Positions 1-9,925 of a stretch of 64,000 nucleotides of DNA are shown here, piece by piece. The stretch is from Streptococcus oricebi (GTDB lineage: Bacteria > Bacillota > Bacilli > Lactobacillales > Streptococcaceae). Below the pieces are notes generated by a model, which saw only the letters and a program-made list of their open reading frames with translations, had not been told where the DNA came from and did not search any database. The translations under genes and the position numbers were made by a program. How positions within the stretch are numbered: position 1 is the stretch's first letter; each line of letters opens with the position of its first letter. The stretch is from NCBI RefSeq assembly GCF_017883985.1, contig NZ_PRDG01000005.1, positions 124,001 to 188,000 of the forward strand, given 5' to 3'.

Positions 1-1
1 A

Positions 2-1390
2 GAAGAGCAGATAGCAAGTGAACAAGCAAATATAGATAGGCTGTCCGGTCTGCTAGATGAGTTGAAAAAGAAGGAAAAAGACCTCTCCAAAGAGAGCTAT
101 AGCAATCAACAGCAAAGCTTAACCAATTCTTTGAATAGCTATAAGGGACGCAAGGAAGAACTGGAAAAACTGTTGGAAAAGTTGAGGAACTTCAATCGTG
201 ACTCTGGTAAATATTTTGATACAGCACTTGAAATGCAAAAGGCTCTTAAAGGAAGTATTCAAGAAGCGGTCGAATCTTGGAGCAATGTCAATAGGCCTCC
301 TACTGTACCTAGAAGTAGTTTAACTGATAAGTTAGAATTGATAAAGAAAAAGGAGTCCTTAAGTGATGGCGATAAACAATTGATGCAAAATTTTCGGGAC
401 CAATATGGTTTTGATGAAAAAACTGCTTACCAGATGTTGAAAGTTAAACAAAAAATTGATCAAAGATATCCCGATAAATCACAGCAGGAAAGAGACTATA
501 TGTTTTTACGCCTTGTAGGAGGGGTTGTTTATGGTCAGGTAGATGGGTACGATGGAACTAAAGGGAAGAAGATGTGGGAGGAGACAGCTGGGAAATTAAA
601 AGAATCTTTCGGTACAGATAATGTCTTGGAAATTTTTAAGAATTCGGGTTTATCAGAAACAGAAGCTAAATCTCTTTTTTATGAAATAAAGCGACAGAAT
701 GCTTTTTCGGGGACTAGTGAGATAATGAAACCCTATGAGAAAGGAAATAAGCAAGGAGAGGATATTTACCAAGAAAGGTTGAAAGAATATAAGGAATACC
801 ATAATACTAGTGGAATGTCTGAAAATCAAATACAAGCTCAATTTGACAAGGAATGGGAAAGACAAAACAAAGACTATAATGGAAAAGCTGATTTTGCCCA
901 TCAATCAATTACAGTGGCAACACATTTGAGTTCTAAACGAGGCGTCACTCACTGGGGGCTTTATGGGGACAAGAAAGTTAAAGACCTATCTGGCTGGGAG
1001 GGGGATGCTACCACAGAAGCATTTACTGATCCTAGTATGAAAAATGATGATTATAAGGCAGATTTGGATGCTGCTAATATTAGTAGACGAATAGAGACAA
1101 CTGGTCAAAGCTATCAAGAGGCTAGCAATGCCTACTATCAGGAATTAAAAGAAGGTAAGACAAATCGGGCTAGAGAGTTTAAAAGTCATAAAAATTATGA
1201 TGAGGTTGAACGTATAGTTCTTGACGATCTGACACCACAAAATTATGCGCGGGGACCTATACCACAAGTTAGGAGAGTATCAACAGAGGAAAGAAAAGAA
1301 GAGATTAAGAAGAAACACCCCGACTCTTACAACTTTATCAAGAGTTTAGAGGAGGAGAAGAATGAAATGGAGGATTACAGCAATCGCTAA
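2..1390 (+). CDS. C-terminal part of a probable LXG-type T7SS toxin (5' cut by window edge)
   Basis: The frame is open to the first base, so the gene starts upstream; a TTG at 62 is only an internal codon. The first ~90 codons are a Lys/Glu-rich coiled coil, as in the back half of LXG domains. A hydrophilic region follows, with a more conserved-looking segment at about residues 280-345 of the visible part: a Phe-Ala-His-Gln motif, then Gly-Trp-x-Gly-Asp and a run DDYKADLDAANI. No membrane segments or glycine zipper are seen, so the toxin domain differs from those of the two LXG proteins at 38-51 kb. A helical small gene follows 33 bp downstream. The LXG assignment is inference from the coiled coil, the gene pairing and the two clear LXG modules elsewhere; the target is unknown. 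Confidence 0.55.
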   Translation, partial: EEQIASEQANIDRLSGLLDELKKKEKDLSKESYSNQQQSLTNSLNSYKGRKEELEKLLEKLRNFNRDSGKYFDTALEMQKALKGSIQEAVESWSNVNRPPTVPRSSLTDKLELIKKKESLSDGDKQLMQNFRDQYGFDEKTAYQMLKVKQKIDQRYPDKSQQERDYMFLRLVGGVVYGQVDGYDGTKGKKMWEETAGKLKESFGTDNVLEIFKNSGLSETEAKSLFYEIKRQNAFSGTSEIMKPYEKGNKQGEDIYQERLKEYKEYHNTSGMSENQIQAQFDKEWERQNKDYNGKADFAHQSITVATHLSSKRGVTHWGLYGDKKVKDLSGWEGDATTEAFTDPSMKNDDYKADLDAANISRRIETTGQSYQEASNAYYQELKEGKTNRAREFKSHKNYDEVERIVLDDLTPQNYARGPIPQVRRVSTEERKEEIKKKHPDSYNFIKSLEEEKNEMEDYSNR

Positions 1391-1423
1391 TAATCTCTCA
1401 ATACTAGTAAGGAGAAGAGTTGA

Positions 1424-1783
1424 ATGACAGTAAGCAGTAAACAAGCAGAACTAGCGGAAATTGAGGAAAAGGAAACCTTTATTGTCTTTGAGTTAAAGCG
1501 GGTCGATGCCTATGAAAAGATGTTAGACGACACTAGGGACATCTATGCTAAATACCAAAAATTGCAAAAGGTCTTTGAACGCTTCCAAGAGGCCTTTCCA
1601 GAAGATGAAAAATTCCGCCAGAATGCCGAGCAAAACTTGGTTGCGATGAAAAAAATGGCTGAGACCATTGATTATGGGACCCAGACTGCCCAGAAGCATC
1701 GCTATCACCTAGAAGAGTTTAGGGGCTATCTGCAACATCGTAAGGCAGAGCTTTTAGGGGGAGATGAGGCAGATTTATCCTAA
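1424..1783 (+). CDS. Small all-helical protein, possible immunity protein or DUF3958-like T7SS partner
   Basis: The 119-residue product is charged, lacks signal peptide and membrane segments, and is predicted by eye to be almost entirely helical. It starts at an ATG behind AAGGAGAAGAG and lies 33 bp after the toxin gene, so they are probably co-transcribed; a hairpin with T-run closes the unit. Its composition resembles the LXG-partner proteins at 37.7 and 49.3 kb, but those lie before their toxin gene and this one lies after, which fits an immunity role equally well. I do not recognise the family with certainty. Confidence 0.5.
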   Translation: MTVSSKQAELAEIEEKETFIVFELKRVDAYEKMLDDTRDIYAKYQKLQKVFERFQEAFPEDEKFRQNAEQNLVAMKKMAETIDYGTQTAQKHRYHLEEFRGYLQHRKAELLGGDEADLS

Positions 1784-1827
1784 GTATTCTGCCAGATTTA
1801 GAAAGAAAAAGTAGCAGGAAAAGAGCC

Positions 1828-1864
1828 AAAGACAAGGGGGTAAGGACTTCTTGTCTTTCTTTTG
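1828..1864 (+). terminator. Intrinsic terminator after the T7SS genes
   Basis: AAAGACAAG and CTTGTCTTT form a 9-bp stem around a 13-nt loop, followed by a T-rich stretch. Confidence 0.75.
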
Positions 1865-1892
1865 TCCCTAGTGATTTCTCCTTGTTTGTTTC

Positions 1893-1921
1893 TTGAAAAC
1901 AGGGATAAATCGTGTTATAAT
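1893..1921 (+). promoter_or_regulatory. secA promoter
   Basis: TTGAAA, a 17-bp spacer and TATAAT lie 45 bp before the secA start codon. Confidence 0.8.
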
Positions 1922-1966
1922 GAAAAGAACACTTTAAACAAGTAGAAAGTATTGAAAAAGGAAAAA

Positions 1967-4489
1967 ATGGCAAATATTTTAAGAACAGTAATTGAAAATG
2001 ATAAAGGTGAGTTAAGACGTTTAGAAAAAATGGCTGACAAGGTCATTGCCTATGCGGACCAAATGGCAGCCCTGTCTGATGAGGACTTGCAGGCCAAAAC
2101 AGAAGAATTTAAGGAGCGTTACCAAAAGGGGGAAACGCTTGATGATTTGTTATACGAGGCTTTCGCTGTTGTGCGTGAAGGAGCCAAGCGGGTCCTGGGG
2201 CTCTACCCTTATCCTGTTCAGATTATGGGAGGAATTGTCCTCCATCATGGGGATGTCCCAGAGATGCGGACTGGGGAAGGAAAGACCCTGACTGCGACCA
2301 TGCCGGTCTACCTCAATGCTCTTTCAGGCAAGGGAGTTCATGTAGTTACAGTTAATGAATACCTGACAGAGCGTGATGCGACTGAGATGGGAGAGCTCTA
2401 CTCTTGGTTGGGGCTTTCTGTGGGGATTAACTTGGCTGCCAAGTCACCTGCCGAGAAGAAGGAGGCCTATGCTTGCGATATTACCTACTCAACCAATGCC
2501 GAAATTGGTTTTGACTATCTGCGGGACAATATGGTTGTCCGGGCTGAAAACATGGTTCAACGCCCGCTTAATTATGCCTTGGTCGATGAGGTAGACTCTA
2601 TCTTAATCGATGAGGCCAGAACACCTCTGATTGTTTCTGGTCCGACCTCCTCTGACACTAGCCAGCTCTATCACATGTCTGATAATTTTGTAAAATCCCT
2701 GAAAAAGGATGACTATATTATCGATGTTCAGTCCAAGACTATCGGTCTATCAGATTCTGGTATTGATAAGGCTGAAAGCTACTTTAAACTAGACAATCTC
2801 TACGATATTGAGAATGTTGCCCTCACTCACTTTATCGACAATGCCTTGAGAGCTAACTACATTATGCTCCTGGACATTGATTATGTGGTGAGTGAAGATC
2901 AGGAAATCTTGATTGTCGACCAATTTACCGGTCGGACCATGGAAGGACGCCGTTATTCAGATGGACTCCATCAGGCCATTGAGGCCAAGGAAGGCGTGCC
3001 AATTCAAGATGAAACCAAGACTTCTGCCTCTATCACCTACCAAAACCTCTTCCGCATGTATAAGAAATTAGCCGGAATGACAGGGACAGGTAAGACTGAG
3101 GAAGAGGAATTTCGGGAAATTTACAATATCCGTGTCATTCCTATTCCGACCAACCGGCCAGTGGCGCGGATTGACCACTCCGACCTACTCTATCCAAGTC
3201 TGGCTTCTAAGTTCAAGGCTGTGGTTGAGGATGTCAAGGAACGCTATGAAAAGGGTCAGCCAGTTCTTGTTGGTACGGTTGCAGTTGAAACCAGTGACTT
3301 TATCTCTAAGAAACTAGTGGAAGCGGGAGTGCCTCACGAGGTCCTCAATGCCAAGAACCACTATAAAGAAGCGCAAATCATTATGAATGCCGGCCAGCGT
3401 GGAGCGGTGACAATCGCAACCAATATGGCGGGACGTGGTACCGATATTAAGTTGGGTGAAGGCGTGCGCGAGTTGGGTGGTCTCTGTGTTATCGGAACCG
3501 AACGTCATGAAAGCCGCCGGATTGATAATCAGCTCCGCGGTCGTTCAGGACGGCAAGGGGACCCAGGTGAGTCGCAATTTTACCTATCGCTAGAAGATGA
3601 GCTCATGCGCCGCTTTGGTTCTGAGCGGATTAAGGCCCTACTTGACCGAATGAATCTGAGCGATGAAGACTCTGTTATCAAGTCCAGAATGTTTACCCGT
3701 CAGGTTGAAGGAGCTCAAAAGCGGGTTGAAGGAAATAACTACGATATGCGTAAGCAAGTCCTGCAATATGACGATGTCATGCGGGAACAGCGGGAAATCA
3801 TCTATGCTGAACGCTACGATGTCATCACTGCAGATCGTGACCTTGGCCCAGAAATTAGGGCTATGATTAAGCGGACTATTTCTCGCTTTGTGGATGGCAA
3901 TAGTCGGGCAGAGGAAAATGAGAAGTTAGAGGCTATCCTCAACTTTGCCAAGTATAATCTGGTTGATGAAGACTCTATTCGACTGAAAGATCTTAAGGGA
4001 CTATCAGATAGTCAAATTAAGGAAGAACTTTATGAGCGGGCCTTGGCTGTCTATGACCGTCAAATTGCTAAGCTTCGTGATGAGGAGTCCGTTCGTGAAT
4101 TCCAAAAAGTCTTGATTTTACGGGTTGTAGATAGCAAGTGGACTGACCATATCGATGCCTTGGACCAACTCCGTAATGCGGTTGGCTTGCGGGGTTACGC
4201 TCAAAACAATCCAGTCGTTGAATACCAGTCTGAAAGCTTCCGGATGTTTAACGATATGATTGGCTCTATTGAGTTTGATGTGACCCGCCTGATGATGAAG
4301 GCGCAGATTCATGAGCAAGAGCGGCCAAGGGCAGAGCACAATATTAGCACGACCGCTACACGCAATATCTCTGCTCAAAAATCAGACTTACCAAGAAATA
4401 TTGACTTATCAACAGTCAGTCGCAATGCTCCTTGTCCATGTGGATCAGGCAAGAAGTTTAAGAACTGCCACGGTCGGAACAAAAAGTAA
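1967..4489 (+). CDS. secA: Preprotein translocase ATPase SecA
   Basis: SecA is the ATP-driven motor that pushes preproteins through SecYEG. The 840-residue protein has the Walker A motif MRTGEGKT near residue 100, the [15 protein letters not shown]alker B/helicase region near 210, the [11 protein letters not shown] motif, the [13 protein letters not shown] motif, and a C-terminal zinc-binding tail [14 protein letters not shown]. An upstream in-frame TTG exists at 1952, but the ATG at 1967 gives MANILRTV, the usual streptococcal start, with an AAAGGA ribosome site. It has its own promoter and terminator. Length and motifs are those of housekeeping SecA1; nothing suggests accessory SecA2. Confidence 0.98.
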   Translation: MANILRTVIENDKGELRRLEKMADKVIAYADQMAALSDEDLQAKTEEFKERYQKGETLDDLLYEAFAVVREGAKRVLGLYPYPVQIMGGIVLHHGDVPEMRTGEGKTLTATMPVYLNALSGKGVHVVTVNEYLTERDATEMGELYSWLGLSVGINLAAKSPAEKKEAYACDITYSTNAEIGFDYLRDNMVVRAENMVQRPLNYALVDEVDSILIDEARTPLIVSGPTSSDTSQLYHMSDNFVKSLKKDDYIIDVQSKTIGLSDSGIDKAESYFKLDNLYDIENVALTHFIDNALRANYIMLLDIDYVVSEDQEILIVDQFTGRTMEGRRYSDGLHQAIEAKEGVPIQDETKTSASITYQNLFRMYKKLAGMTGTGKTEEEEFREIYNIRVIPIPTNRPVARIDHSDLLYPSLASKFKAVVEDVKERYEKGQPVLVGTVAVETSDFISKKLVEAGVPHEVLNAKNHYKEAQIIMNAGQRGAVTIATNMAGRGTDIKLGEGVRELGGLCVIGTERHESRRIDNQLRGRSGRQGDPGESQFYLSLEDELMRRFGSERIKALLDRMNLSDEDSVIKSRMFTRQVEGAQKRVEGNNYDMRKQVLQYDDVMREQREIIYAERYDVITADRDLGPEIRAMIKRTISRFVDGNSRAEENEKLEAILNFAKYNLVDEDSIRLKDLKGLSDSQIKEELYERALAVYDRQIAKLRDEESVREFQKVLILRVVDSKWTDHIDALDQLRNAVGLRGYAQNNPVVEYQSESFRMFNDMIGSIEFDVTRLMMKAQIHEQERPRAEHNISTTATRNISAQKSDLPRNIDLSTVSRNAPCPCGSGKKFKNCHGRNKK

Positions 4490-4504
4490 AAAATTTTTAG
4501 AAAG

Positions 4505-4575
4505 AAAAGGGTGAGACAAGGATAGTAGATGGCTATAAAAGAATGTTAATATCTATCCGTCTTGCCCTTTTTCTT
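4505..4575 (+). terminator. Terminator after secA
   Basis: An imperfect stem pairs AAAAGGGTGAGACAAGGATAG with CTATCCGTCTTGCCCTTTTT across a ~20-nt loop; a T-rich tail follows. Confidence 0.7.
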
Positions 4576-4680
4576 ACCTAAACAGCCTATTTAAAGAAGC
4601 ATAAAAATAAGGAATAGAGAACTAGAACAAGGGTCCCTTTTATAGCCTTGCGTTCAGGAATAGCGATGAAGCAGTCTGCG

Positions 4681-5157
4681 AACGGGCTTTGTATCTTGTA
4701 ATTGAACACGCCCTAAAAACTTTGAAAAAAAGATAAATATTCCTAGGAGCTGGGGCTCCGTCGTCGTATTTCCTATTTTTTCTTCGTTTTCTTAACGGGC
4801 TTTGTATCTTATGTAATTGAACTCGGGCTAAAATCCTAGTAAAAAAGACTCGCTTGCCTTGCTTCATCGAAGCGGCGTCGCGCTCCCTATTTTTATACGG
4901 ATTTCTTAACGCCCTCTGTATCTTGTGTAATTGAACTCGGGCTAAAAGCTCGGAAAATAGATAACTCTTCCTAGAAGCTGGGGCTTCTTCGTCAGATTTC
5001 CTAATTTTCGGTCGCTTTTTTAACGCCCTCTGTATCTTGTGTAATTGAACACGCCCTAAAATCTCGGAATTTAGATGAAATTTCCTAGGTTCATGGAACC
5101 TTCGTCAATTTCCCTAAAATTCTTTCGATTTTTTAACGGGCTTTGTATCTTGTTTAA
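4681..5157. repeat. Tandem array of four ~90-bp palindromic elements, period 113-114 bp
   Basis: A motif reading AACG(GG/CC)C then TTTGTATCTTGTGTAATTGA begins at 4681, 4794, 4908, 5022 and 5135, so the period is 113-114 bp. Between these motifs lie four hairpins (4709-4800, 4824-4914, 4938-5028, 5052-5141). The basal stem is GCCC/GGGC in the first and fourth, GGGC/GCCC in the second and third. Apical stems are GGAGC/GCTCC, GCTTC/GAAGC, GAAGC/GCTTC and GGTTC/GAACC. Each has the semi-conserved arms GATAAAT-nTTCCTAG and TTCGTCAGATTTCCTA. The array fills the gap between secA and the DAHP synthase gene, ending right at its ribosome site. No ORF here looks real. The architecture recalls pneumococcal BOX elements, but I do not claim homology. 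Confidence 0.9.
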
Positions 5158-5166
5158 GGAGAGAGA

Positions 5167-6198
5167 ATGACATTTAAAGCAGCTAGTCAAGCAATTGATG
5201 TGGAAGAAATGCGCCAGCTATACAAGTTGGAAGGTGATATTTTGGCGCGTAAGAATAAGCGTGACCGGGCCTTGGAGGCGATTATTCGTGGTGAGGATGA
5301 ACGAATTTTACTAGTCATCGGTCCTTGTTCTTCCGATAATGAAGAGGCAGTTTTGGAGTACGCTAAGCGCCTAGCCCAGCTGCAAGAAGAGGTTAAGGAC
5401 CGGATTTTCATGGTCATGCGGGTTTATACGGCCAAACCTAGGACCAATGGTGATGGTTATAAGGGCTTGATTCACCAGCCCAATGCTAGTGCAGCTCCTA
5501 GTCTCATCAATGGAATTAAGGCGGTCCGTAACTTGCACTATCGGGTCATTACCGAGACTGGCTTGACGACAGCTGATGAAATGCTCTATCCAGAAAATCT
5601 CCCCCTAGTGGATGACTTGGTTAGCTACATTGCTGTTGGAGCTCGTTCGGTTGAAAACCAACAACACCGCTTTGTGGCCTCAGGGATTGATGTACCAGTA
5701 GGGCTGAAAAATCCAACCTCTGGTAATTTGCAGGTTATGTTTAATGGGATGTATGCGGCCCAAAACAAGCAAAGTTTCCTTTTCAGCAATAAGGAAGTGG
5801 AAACCTCGGGCAATCCTTATGCCCATGCTATTTTGCGTGGGGCGCTTAATGAGTATGGGAAAAATATTCCCAACTACTACTATGACAATCTGATAGATAC
5901 GATTGAGCTCTACGAAAAAATGGGCTTGGAAAATCCTTTTATCGTCATTGATACCAACCATGACAATTCTGGTAAGCAGCATCTGGATCAGGTGCGGATT
6001 GTACGCCAAACCCTGATTAACCGGGATTGGAATGCTAAGATTAAAAAGGTAGTGCGCGGTTTCATGATTGAGTCCTATCTAGAAGATGGTCGCCAAAATG
6101 AACCAGAGGTCTTTGGTAAGTCTATTACGGACCCTTGTCTAGGTTGGGACAATACCGAGCAGTTAGTGCGTGAAATTTATCAAACGCTAGGACAATAA
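5167..6198 (+). CDS. aroF: 3-deoxy-7-phosphoheptulonate (DAHP) synthase, class I
   Basis: This enzyme condenses phosphoenolpyruvate with erythrose 4-phosphate, the first step of the shikimate pathway. The 343-residue sequence has the class I AroF/G/H signatures: IGPCSS near residue 50, PRTNGDGYKGL near 90, RSVENQQHR near 160, GLKNPTSGN near 180 and DTNHDNSGK near 260. An AAGGAGAGAG ribosome site precedes the ATG directly after the repeat array. Many streptococci carry two adjacent paralogues here; only one is present in this window. Feedback specificity (Phe or Tyr) cannot be read by eye, so the aroF symbol is a family label. Confidence 0.95.
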   Translation: MTFKAASQAIDVEEMRQLYKLEGDILARKNKRDRALEAIIRGEDERILLVIGPCSSDNEEAVLEYAKRLAQLQEEVKDRIFMVMRVYTAKPRTNGDGYKGLIHQPNASAAPSLINGIKAVRNLHYRVITETGLTTADEMLYPENLPLVDDLVSYIAVGARSVENQQHRFVASGIDVPVGLKNPTSGNLQVMFNGMYAAQNKQSFLFSNKEVETSGNPYAHAILRGALNEYGKNIPNYYYDNLIDTIELYEKMGLENPFIVIDTNHDNSGKQHLDQVRIVRQTLINRDWNAKIKKVVRGFMIESYLEDGRQNEPEVFGKSITDPCLGWDNTEQLVREIYQTLGQ

Positions 6199-6251
6199 GA
6201 GATGGGCTGGGACGGAAGTTTCAGCCTCTTACTAATAATTAAAGGGAAAAG

Positions 6252-6614
6252 ATGATTAAAGGACATGGAATCGATATAGAAGAATTATCTTCTATCCAAA
6301 GGGCTTATGAAAAGAATCCCCGCTTTGCGGCTAAGGTTCTAACCTCAGCGGAGTTAGAGCGCTTTGAGAGTCTCAAGGGGCAGAGGAAAATCGAGTATCT
6401 GGCTGGTCGTTGGTCGGCCAAGGAGGCCTTTGCCAAGGCCTGGGGAACTGGAATTGGGAAGTTACGATTTCAGGATTTGGAAATTTTGACCAATCAGGCT
6501 GGAGCTCCTGTTTTTACTCGTTCGCCCCACGAGGGGCCCTTACATGTTTCCTTGAGCCATACGGGAGATCTAGTTATGGCCAGTGTTATTTTGGAGGAAA
6601 AGTATGAAAGCTAG
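6252..6614 (+). CDS. acpS: Holo-[acyl-carrier-protein] synthase
   Basis: AcpS moves 4'-phosphopantetheine from CoA onto the serine of acyl carrier protein, activating fatty acid synthesis. The 120-residue protein has the N-terminal GHGIDIEE motif with the Mg-binding aspartate and the [16 protein letters not shown] motif near residue 55. A C-terminal HVSLSHTGD segment follows. The gene follows the DAHP synthase by 53 bp and overlaps alr by 11 bp, the usual streptococcal acpS-alr coupling. Confidence 0.96.
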   Translation: MIKGHGIDIEELSSIQRAYEKNPRFAAKVLTSAELERFESLKGQRKIEYLAGRWSAKEAFAKAWGTGIGKLRFQDLEILTNQAGAPVFTRSPHEGPLHVSLSHTGDLVMASVILEEKYES

Positions 6615-7722
6615 TCCACATAGACCGACTAGGGCAGTCGTTGATTTGACGGCAATTGCCTTTAATATCAAACAAATCGCAGCTCACTTGCCCCAGGAAA
6701 CCAAAAAATGGGCCGTAGTCAAGGCCGATGCCTATGGCCATGGAGCAGTAGCTGTTTCTAGCTACTTGGAAACAGAGGAAGTGGTCGATGGTTTTTGTGT
6801 TTCTAATATCGACGAGGCCTTGGAATTAAGAGCAGCTGGTTTAAAAAAGAAAATTTTGGTCTTGGGTGTTTCGGATTTGACAGCGTTAGATTTAGCTCGG
6901 ACCCATCAGGTTTGCTTGACGGTGGCTAGCTTGGACTGGTTGGATTTACTAGAAGAAGCCGGTCTTGATGTGACTGGTCTGGTCTGTCACATCAAGGTGG
7001 ATTCGGGCATGGGGAGGATTGGTTTTCGCGATAGCAAGAGTGTCCAAAGGGCCATAGAACGCCTAGAAGCGGCGGGAGCCCAAGTGGAAGGAATTTTTAC
7101 CCATTTTGCGACTGCTGATGAGCCAGACCAAGAAAAATTTGAGGAGCAACTTGCCAACTTCCAGGCTCTTTTGGCAGCCCTCCCTCAAAAGCCAGCCCTG
7201 ATTCATGCTAGCAATTCAGCAACCAGTCTCTGGCATGCAGAAACAGTCATGCAGGCTGTTCGTTTGGGCGATATTATCTACGGGCTCAATCCGAGCGGGG
7301 ATGTCTTGGACTTGCCTTATGAAATCAAGCCAGCCTTGTCGCTTGAGAGTCAACTAGTTCATGTGAAAAAATTGCCTGAAAATTCTAGCGTAGGCTACGG
7401 GGCTAGTTATGTGACTAGTCAGGAAGAGTATATCGGAACCCTACCAATCGGCTATGCGGACGGTTGGACGCGGGACATGCAAGGCTTTTCAGTCTTGGTA
7501 GATGGCCAATTTTGTCCCATTGTCGGCCGAGTTTCCATGGATCAAACGACCATTCGTTTGCCCAAGGCCTATCCCTTGGGAACGCCGGTTATCTTGATTG
7601 GTTCTAGTGGCCAGGCTGAGATTACAGCAAGCCAGGTGGCCCAACAAAGGGCAACCATCAACTATGAAGTGGTCTGCCTACTTAGTGATCGAGTACCGCG
7701 AGTTTACCGGTCGGATGACTAG
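6604..7722 (+). CDS. alr: Alanine racemase
   Basis: Alr is the PLP enzyme that interconverts L- and D-alanine for peptidoglycan. The ATG at 6604 lies inside the end of acpS behind GGAGGA and gives a 372-residue protein; the frame is open 21 bp further upstream, but without a ribosome site. Lys40 in [11 protein letters not shown] is the predicted Schiff-base lysine. The catalytic tyrosine of the second half is visible in SVGYGASY near residue 265, and GRVSMDQT is near 305. Confidence 0.97.
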   Translation: MKASPHRPTRAVVDLTAIAFNIKQIAAHLPQETKKWAVVKADAYGHGAVAVSSYLETEEVVDGFCVSNIDEALELRAAGLKKKILVLGVSDLTALDLARTHQVCLTVASLDWLDLLEEAGLDVTGLVCHIKVDSGMGRIGFRDSKSVQRAIERLEAAGAQVEGIFTHFATADEPDQEKFEEQLANFQALLAALPQKPALIHASNSATSLWHAETVMQAVRLGDIIYGLNPSGDVLDLPYEIKPALSLESQLVHVKKLPENSSVGYGASYVTSQEEYIGTLPIGYADGWTRDMQGFSVLVDGQFCPIVGRVSMDQTTIRLPKAYPLGTPVILIGSSGQAEITASQVAQQRATINYEVVCLLSDRVPRVYRSDD

Positions 7723-7822
7723 TTTTGCCCTTACATTTAGCCTAATCTGAATTTGGGTTAGATGAGCTATCTGGCTGTCGCCCCTACTCGGTCTTACTAG
7801 CTAGAACTGGAAAGAGGAATTT

Positions 7823-9838
7823 ATGAATTTACACCAAGCCTTGACGGTTCTGCCGGGTGTGGGACCCAAGTCAGCTGAAAAATTTAGGAAATTAGGAATT
7901 GAGACCTTGGAAGATTTGCTCCTTTATTTTCCTTTTCGCTATGAGGACTTTAAAGTCAAGAATGTCCTCGACTTAGAGGATGGAGAAAAGGCTGTTATTT
8001 CTGGCCAGGTAGTCAGTCCAGCCAATGTCCAATACTATGGCTATAAGCGCAATCGTCTGCGCTTCACCATCAAGCAGGGTGAGGTCGCCCTTGCTGTTAA
8101 TTTTTTTAATCAACCCTATCTGGCTGATAAGGTGGAGCTAGGTGGGACCCTGGCTATTTTTGGCAAGTGGGATAAGACCAAGGCTAGCTTGACCGGTATG
8201 AAAATACTAGCCCAGGTGGAGGAAGATTTACAACCAATCTATCACTTGACGCAGGGTGTTAGCCAGGCTAGCCTAGTCAAGCTGATTAAGCTAGCCTTTG
8301 ATCAGGGGCTAGATTTGCTTTTAGAGGAAAATTTGCCCCAAGTTTTACGGGAGCGTTATCAGCTCATGCCTCGGAGTCAAGCGGCTAGAGCCATGCACTT
8401 CCCCCAGGATTTGGCTCAATACCGTCAGGCCTTAAGACGACTTAAGTTTGAAGAATTGCTCTATTTCCAACTGCAATTACAGCTTTTGAAGGCAGAAAAT
8501 CGGGATTTCAAAAAGGGGCTAGCCCTCGATTGGCAAGAGGAAGCCTTAGAAGCCAGAAAGGCAGCTCTCCCCTTTAAGCTGACTTCTGCCCAGGAGCGCA
8601 GTCTGGGAGAGATTTTGCAGGATATGAAATCTGGCCTACACATGAATCGGCTCTTGCAAGGAGATGTGGGGAGTGGTAAGACAGTGGTAGCGGGTCTGGC
8701 CATGTATGCGGTCCATACAGCAGGTTACCAAGCGGCCCTCATGGTGCCAACCGAAATCTTGGCTGAACAACATTTTGAAAGTTTGAGTCAGCTTTTTCCT
8801 GACTTGCGCCTGGGCCTATTAAGAGGCAGTATGAAGGCGGCAGAGAAAAAGGACTTGTTGTCGAGGGTTGAGTCGGGGCAGGTCGATTTTATCATCGGGA
8901 CCCATGCCCTGATTCAAGAGGGGGTTAATTACCACCGTTTAGGTCTGGTGATTATTGATGAACAACACCGTTTCGGGGTAGAGCAGCGGCGAATTTTGCG
9001 CCAAAAGGGGGAAAATCCAGATGTGCTCATGATGACTGCGACTCCAATCCCTCGGACCTTGGCTATTACAGCCTTTGGTGATATGGATGTTTCAATCATT
9101 GATCAGCTTCCTGCTGGCAGAAAGCCGATTGTCACCCGTTGGATTAAGCATGAACAACTTCCCCTGGTCTTGGACTGGCTGGACCAGCAGTTACAAGTGG
9201 GAGCCCAGGTCTACTTTATCTCTCCCTTGATTGAGGAATCTGAAGCCCTTGATTTGAGAAATGCAGTGGCCTTGGAGCAGGAGTTGGCGGCCCATTTTGG
9301 AGTTAGAGCACAGGTGGCTCTGCTACATGGAAAAATGAAGGCAGAAGAAAAAGATAAGATTATGCAGGATTTTAAGGATAAAAAGGTCCAAATTCTGGTT
9401 TCCACAACTGTTATTGAGGTAGGGGTCAATGTGCCCAATGCCAGGGTTATGGTGATTATGGATGCCGATCGCTTCGGTCTCAGCCAACTGCACCAACTAC
9501 GGGGACGTGTCGGCCGGGGAGACCAGCAATCCTATGCTGTCCTAGTCGCCAATCCCAAGACCGAATCGGGGCAAAAGCGGATGAAAATCATGACGGAAAC
9601 GACGGATGGTTTTCTGCTAGCTGAAGAGGACTTGAAGATGCGGGGGTCAGGAGAAATCTTTGGCACTCGTCAGTCCGGCCTACCGGAATTTCAGGTAGCT
9701 GATATTGTTGAGGACTATCCCATTGTTGAAGAAGCCAGAAAGGTGGCCAGTCAGATTGTCGCAGACCCTTCTTGGCGGCAGGATTCTAATTGGTCCTTGC
9801 TGGCAGAGCATTTGACTGAAAAAGACTATTTGGACTAA
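7823..9838 (+). CDS. recG: ATP-dependent DNA helicase RecG
   Basis: RecG remodels stalled forks and branched recombination intermediates. The 671-residue protein has an N-terminal helix-hairpin segment (LPGVGPKSAEKF), an OB-fold wedge domain to about residue 200, then a superfamily 2 helicase core: GDVGSGKT Walker A near 282, DEQHRFG near 380, TATPIPRTL near 410 and the HQLRGRVGRGDQ motif near 560. The length fits the family. It lies 100 bp after alr, the standard streptococcal order. Confidence 0.97.
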   Translation: MNLHQALTVLPGVGPKSAEKFRKLGIETLEDLLLYFPFRYEDFKVKNVLDLEDGEKAVISGQVVSPANVQYYGYKRNRLRFTIKQGEVALAVNFFNQPYLADKVELGGTLAIFGKWDKTKASLTGMKILAQVEEDLQPIYHLTQGVSQASLVKLIKLAFDQGLDLLLEENLPQVLRERYQLMPRSQAARAMHFPQDLAQYRQALRRLKFEELLYFQLQLQLLKAENRDFKKGLALDWQEEALEARKAALPFKLTSAQERSLGEILQDMKSGLHMNRLLQGDVGSGKTVVAGLAMYAVHTAGYQAALMVPTEILAEQHFESLSQLFPDLRLGLLRGSMKAAEKKDLLSRVESGQVDFIIGTHALIQEGVNYHRLGLVIIDEQHRFGVEQRRILRQKGENPDVLMMTATPIPRTLAITAFGDMDVSIIDQLPAGRKPIVTRWIKHEQLPLVLDWLDQQLQVGAQVYFISPLIEESEALDLRNAVALEQELAAHFGVRAQVALLHGKMKAEEKDKIMQDFKDKKVQILVSTTVIEVGVNVPNARVMVIMDADRFGLSQLHQLRGRVGRGDQQSYAVLVANPKTESGQKRMKIMTETTDGFLLAEEDLKMRGSGEIFGTRQSGLPEFQVADIVEDYPIVEEARKVASQIVADPSWRQDSNWSLLAEHLTEKDYLD

Positions 9839-9886
9839 TCTACTGCCCTTAAATAGGGTTCGAACTTAAGTTTTCTGCAAGATTTC

Positions 9887-9919
9887 TATAAGTCAGCTTT
9901 AAGTTTGGGAGACTATACT
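9887..9919 (+). promoter_or_regulatory. CiaR-type promoter of a small RNA
   Basis: TATAAG, 5 bp, TTTAAG, 10 bp, TATACT. This is one mismatch from the known CiaR direct repeat (TTTAAG-N5-TTTAAG), which sits 10 bp before the -10 box at csRNA promoters. The predicted start is near 9926. Confidence 0.7.
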
Positions 9920-9925
9920 GTAGTC

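Noticed and set aside
1719..1973. 84-codon minus-strand ORF
   Set aside because: It covers the terminator and secA promoter and has no ribosome site.
4681..5157. CRISPR array
   Set aside because: The repeats are regular, but the unit is ~113 bp with long palindromes, the spacers are homologous to each other, and no cas genes are present.
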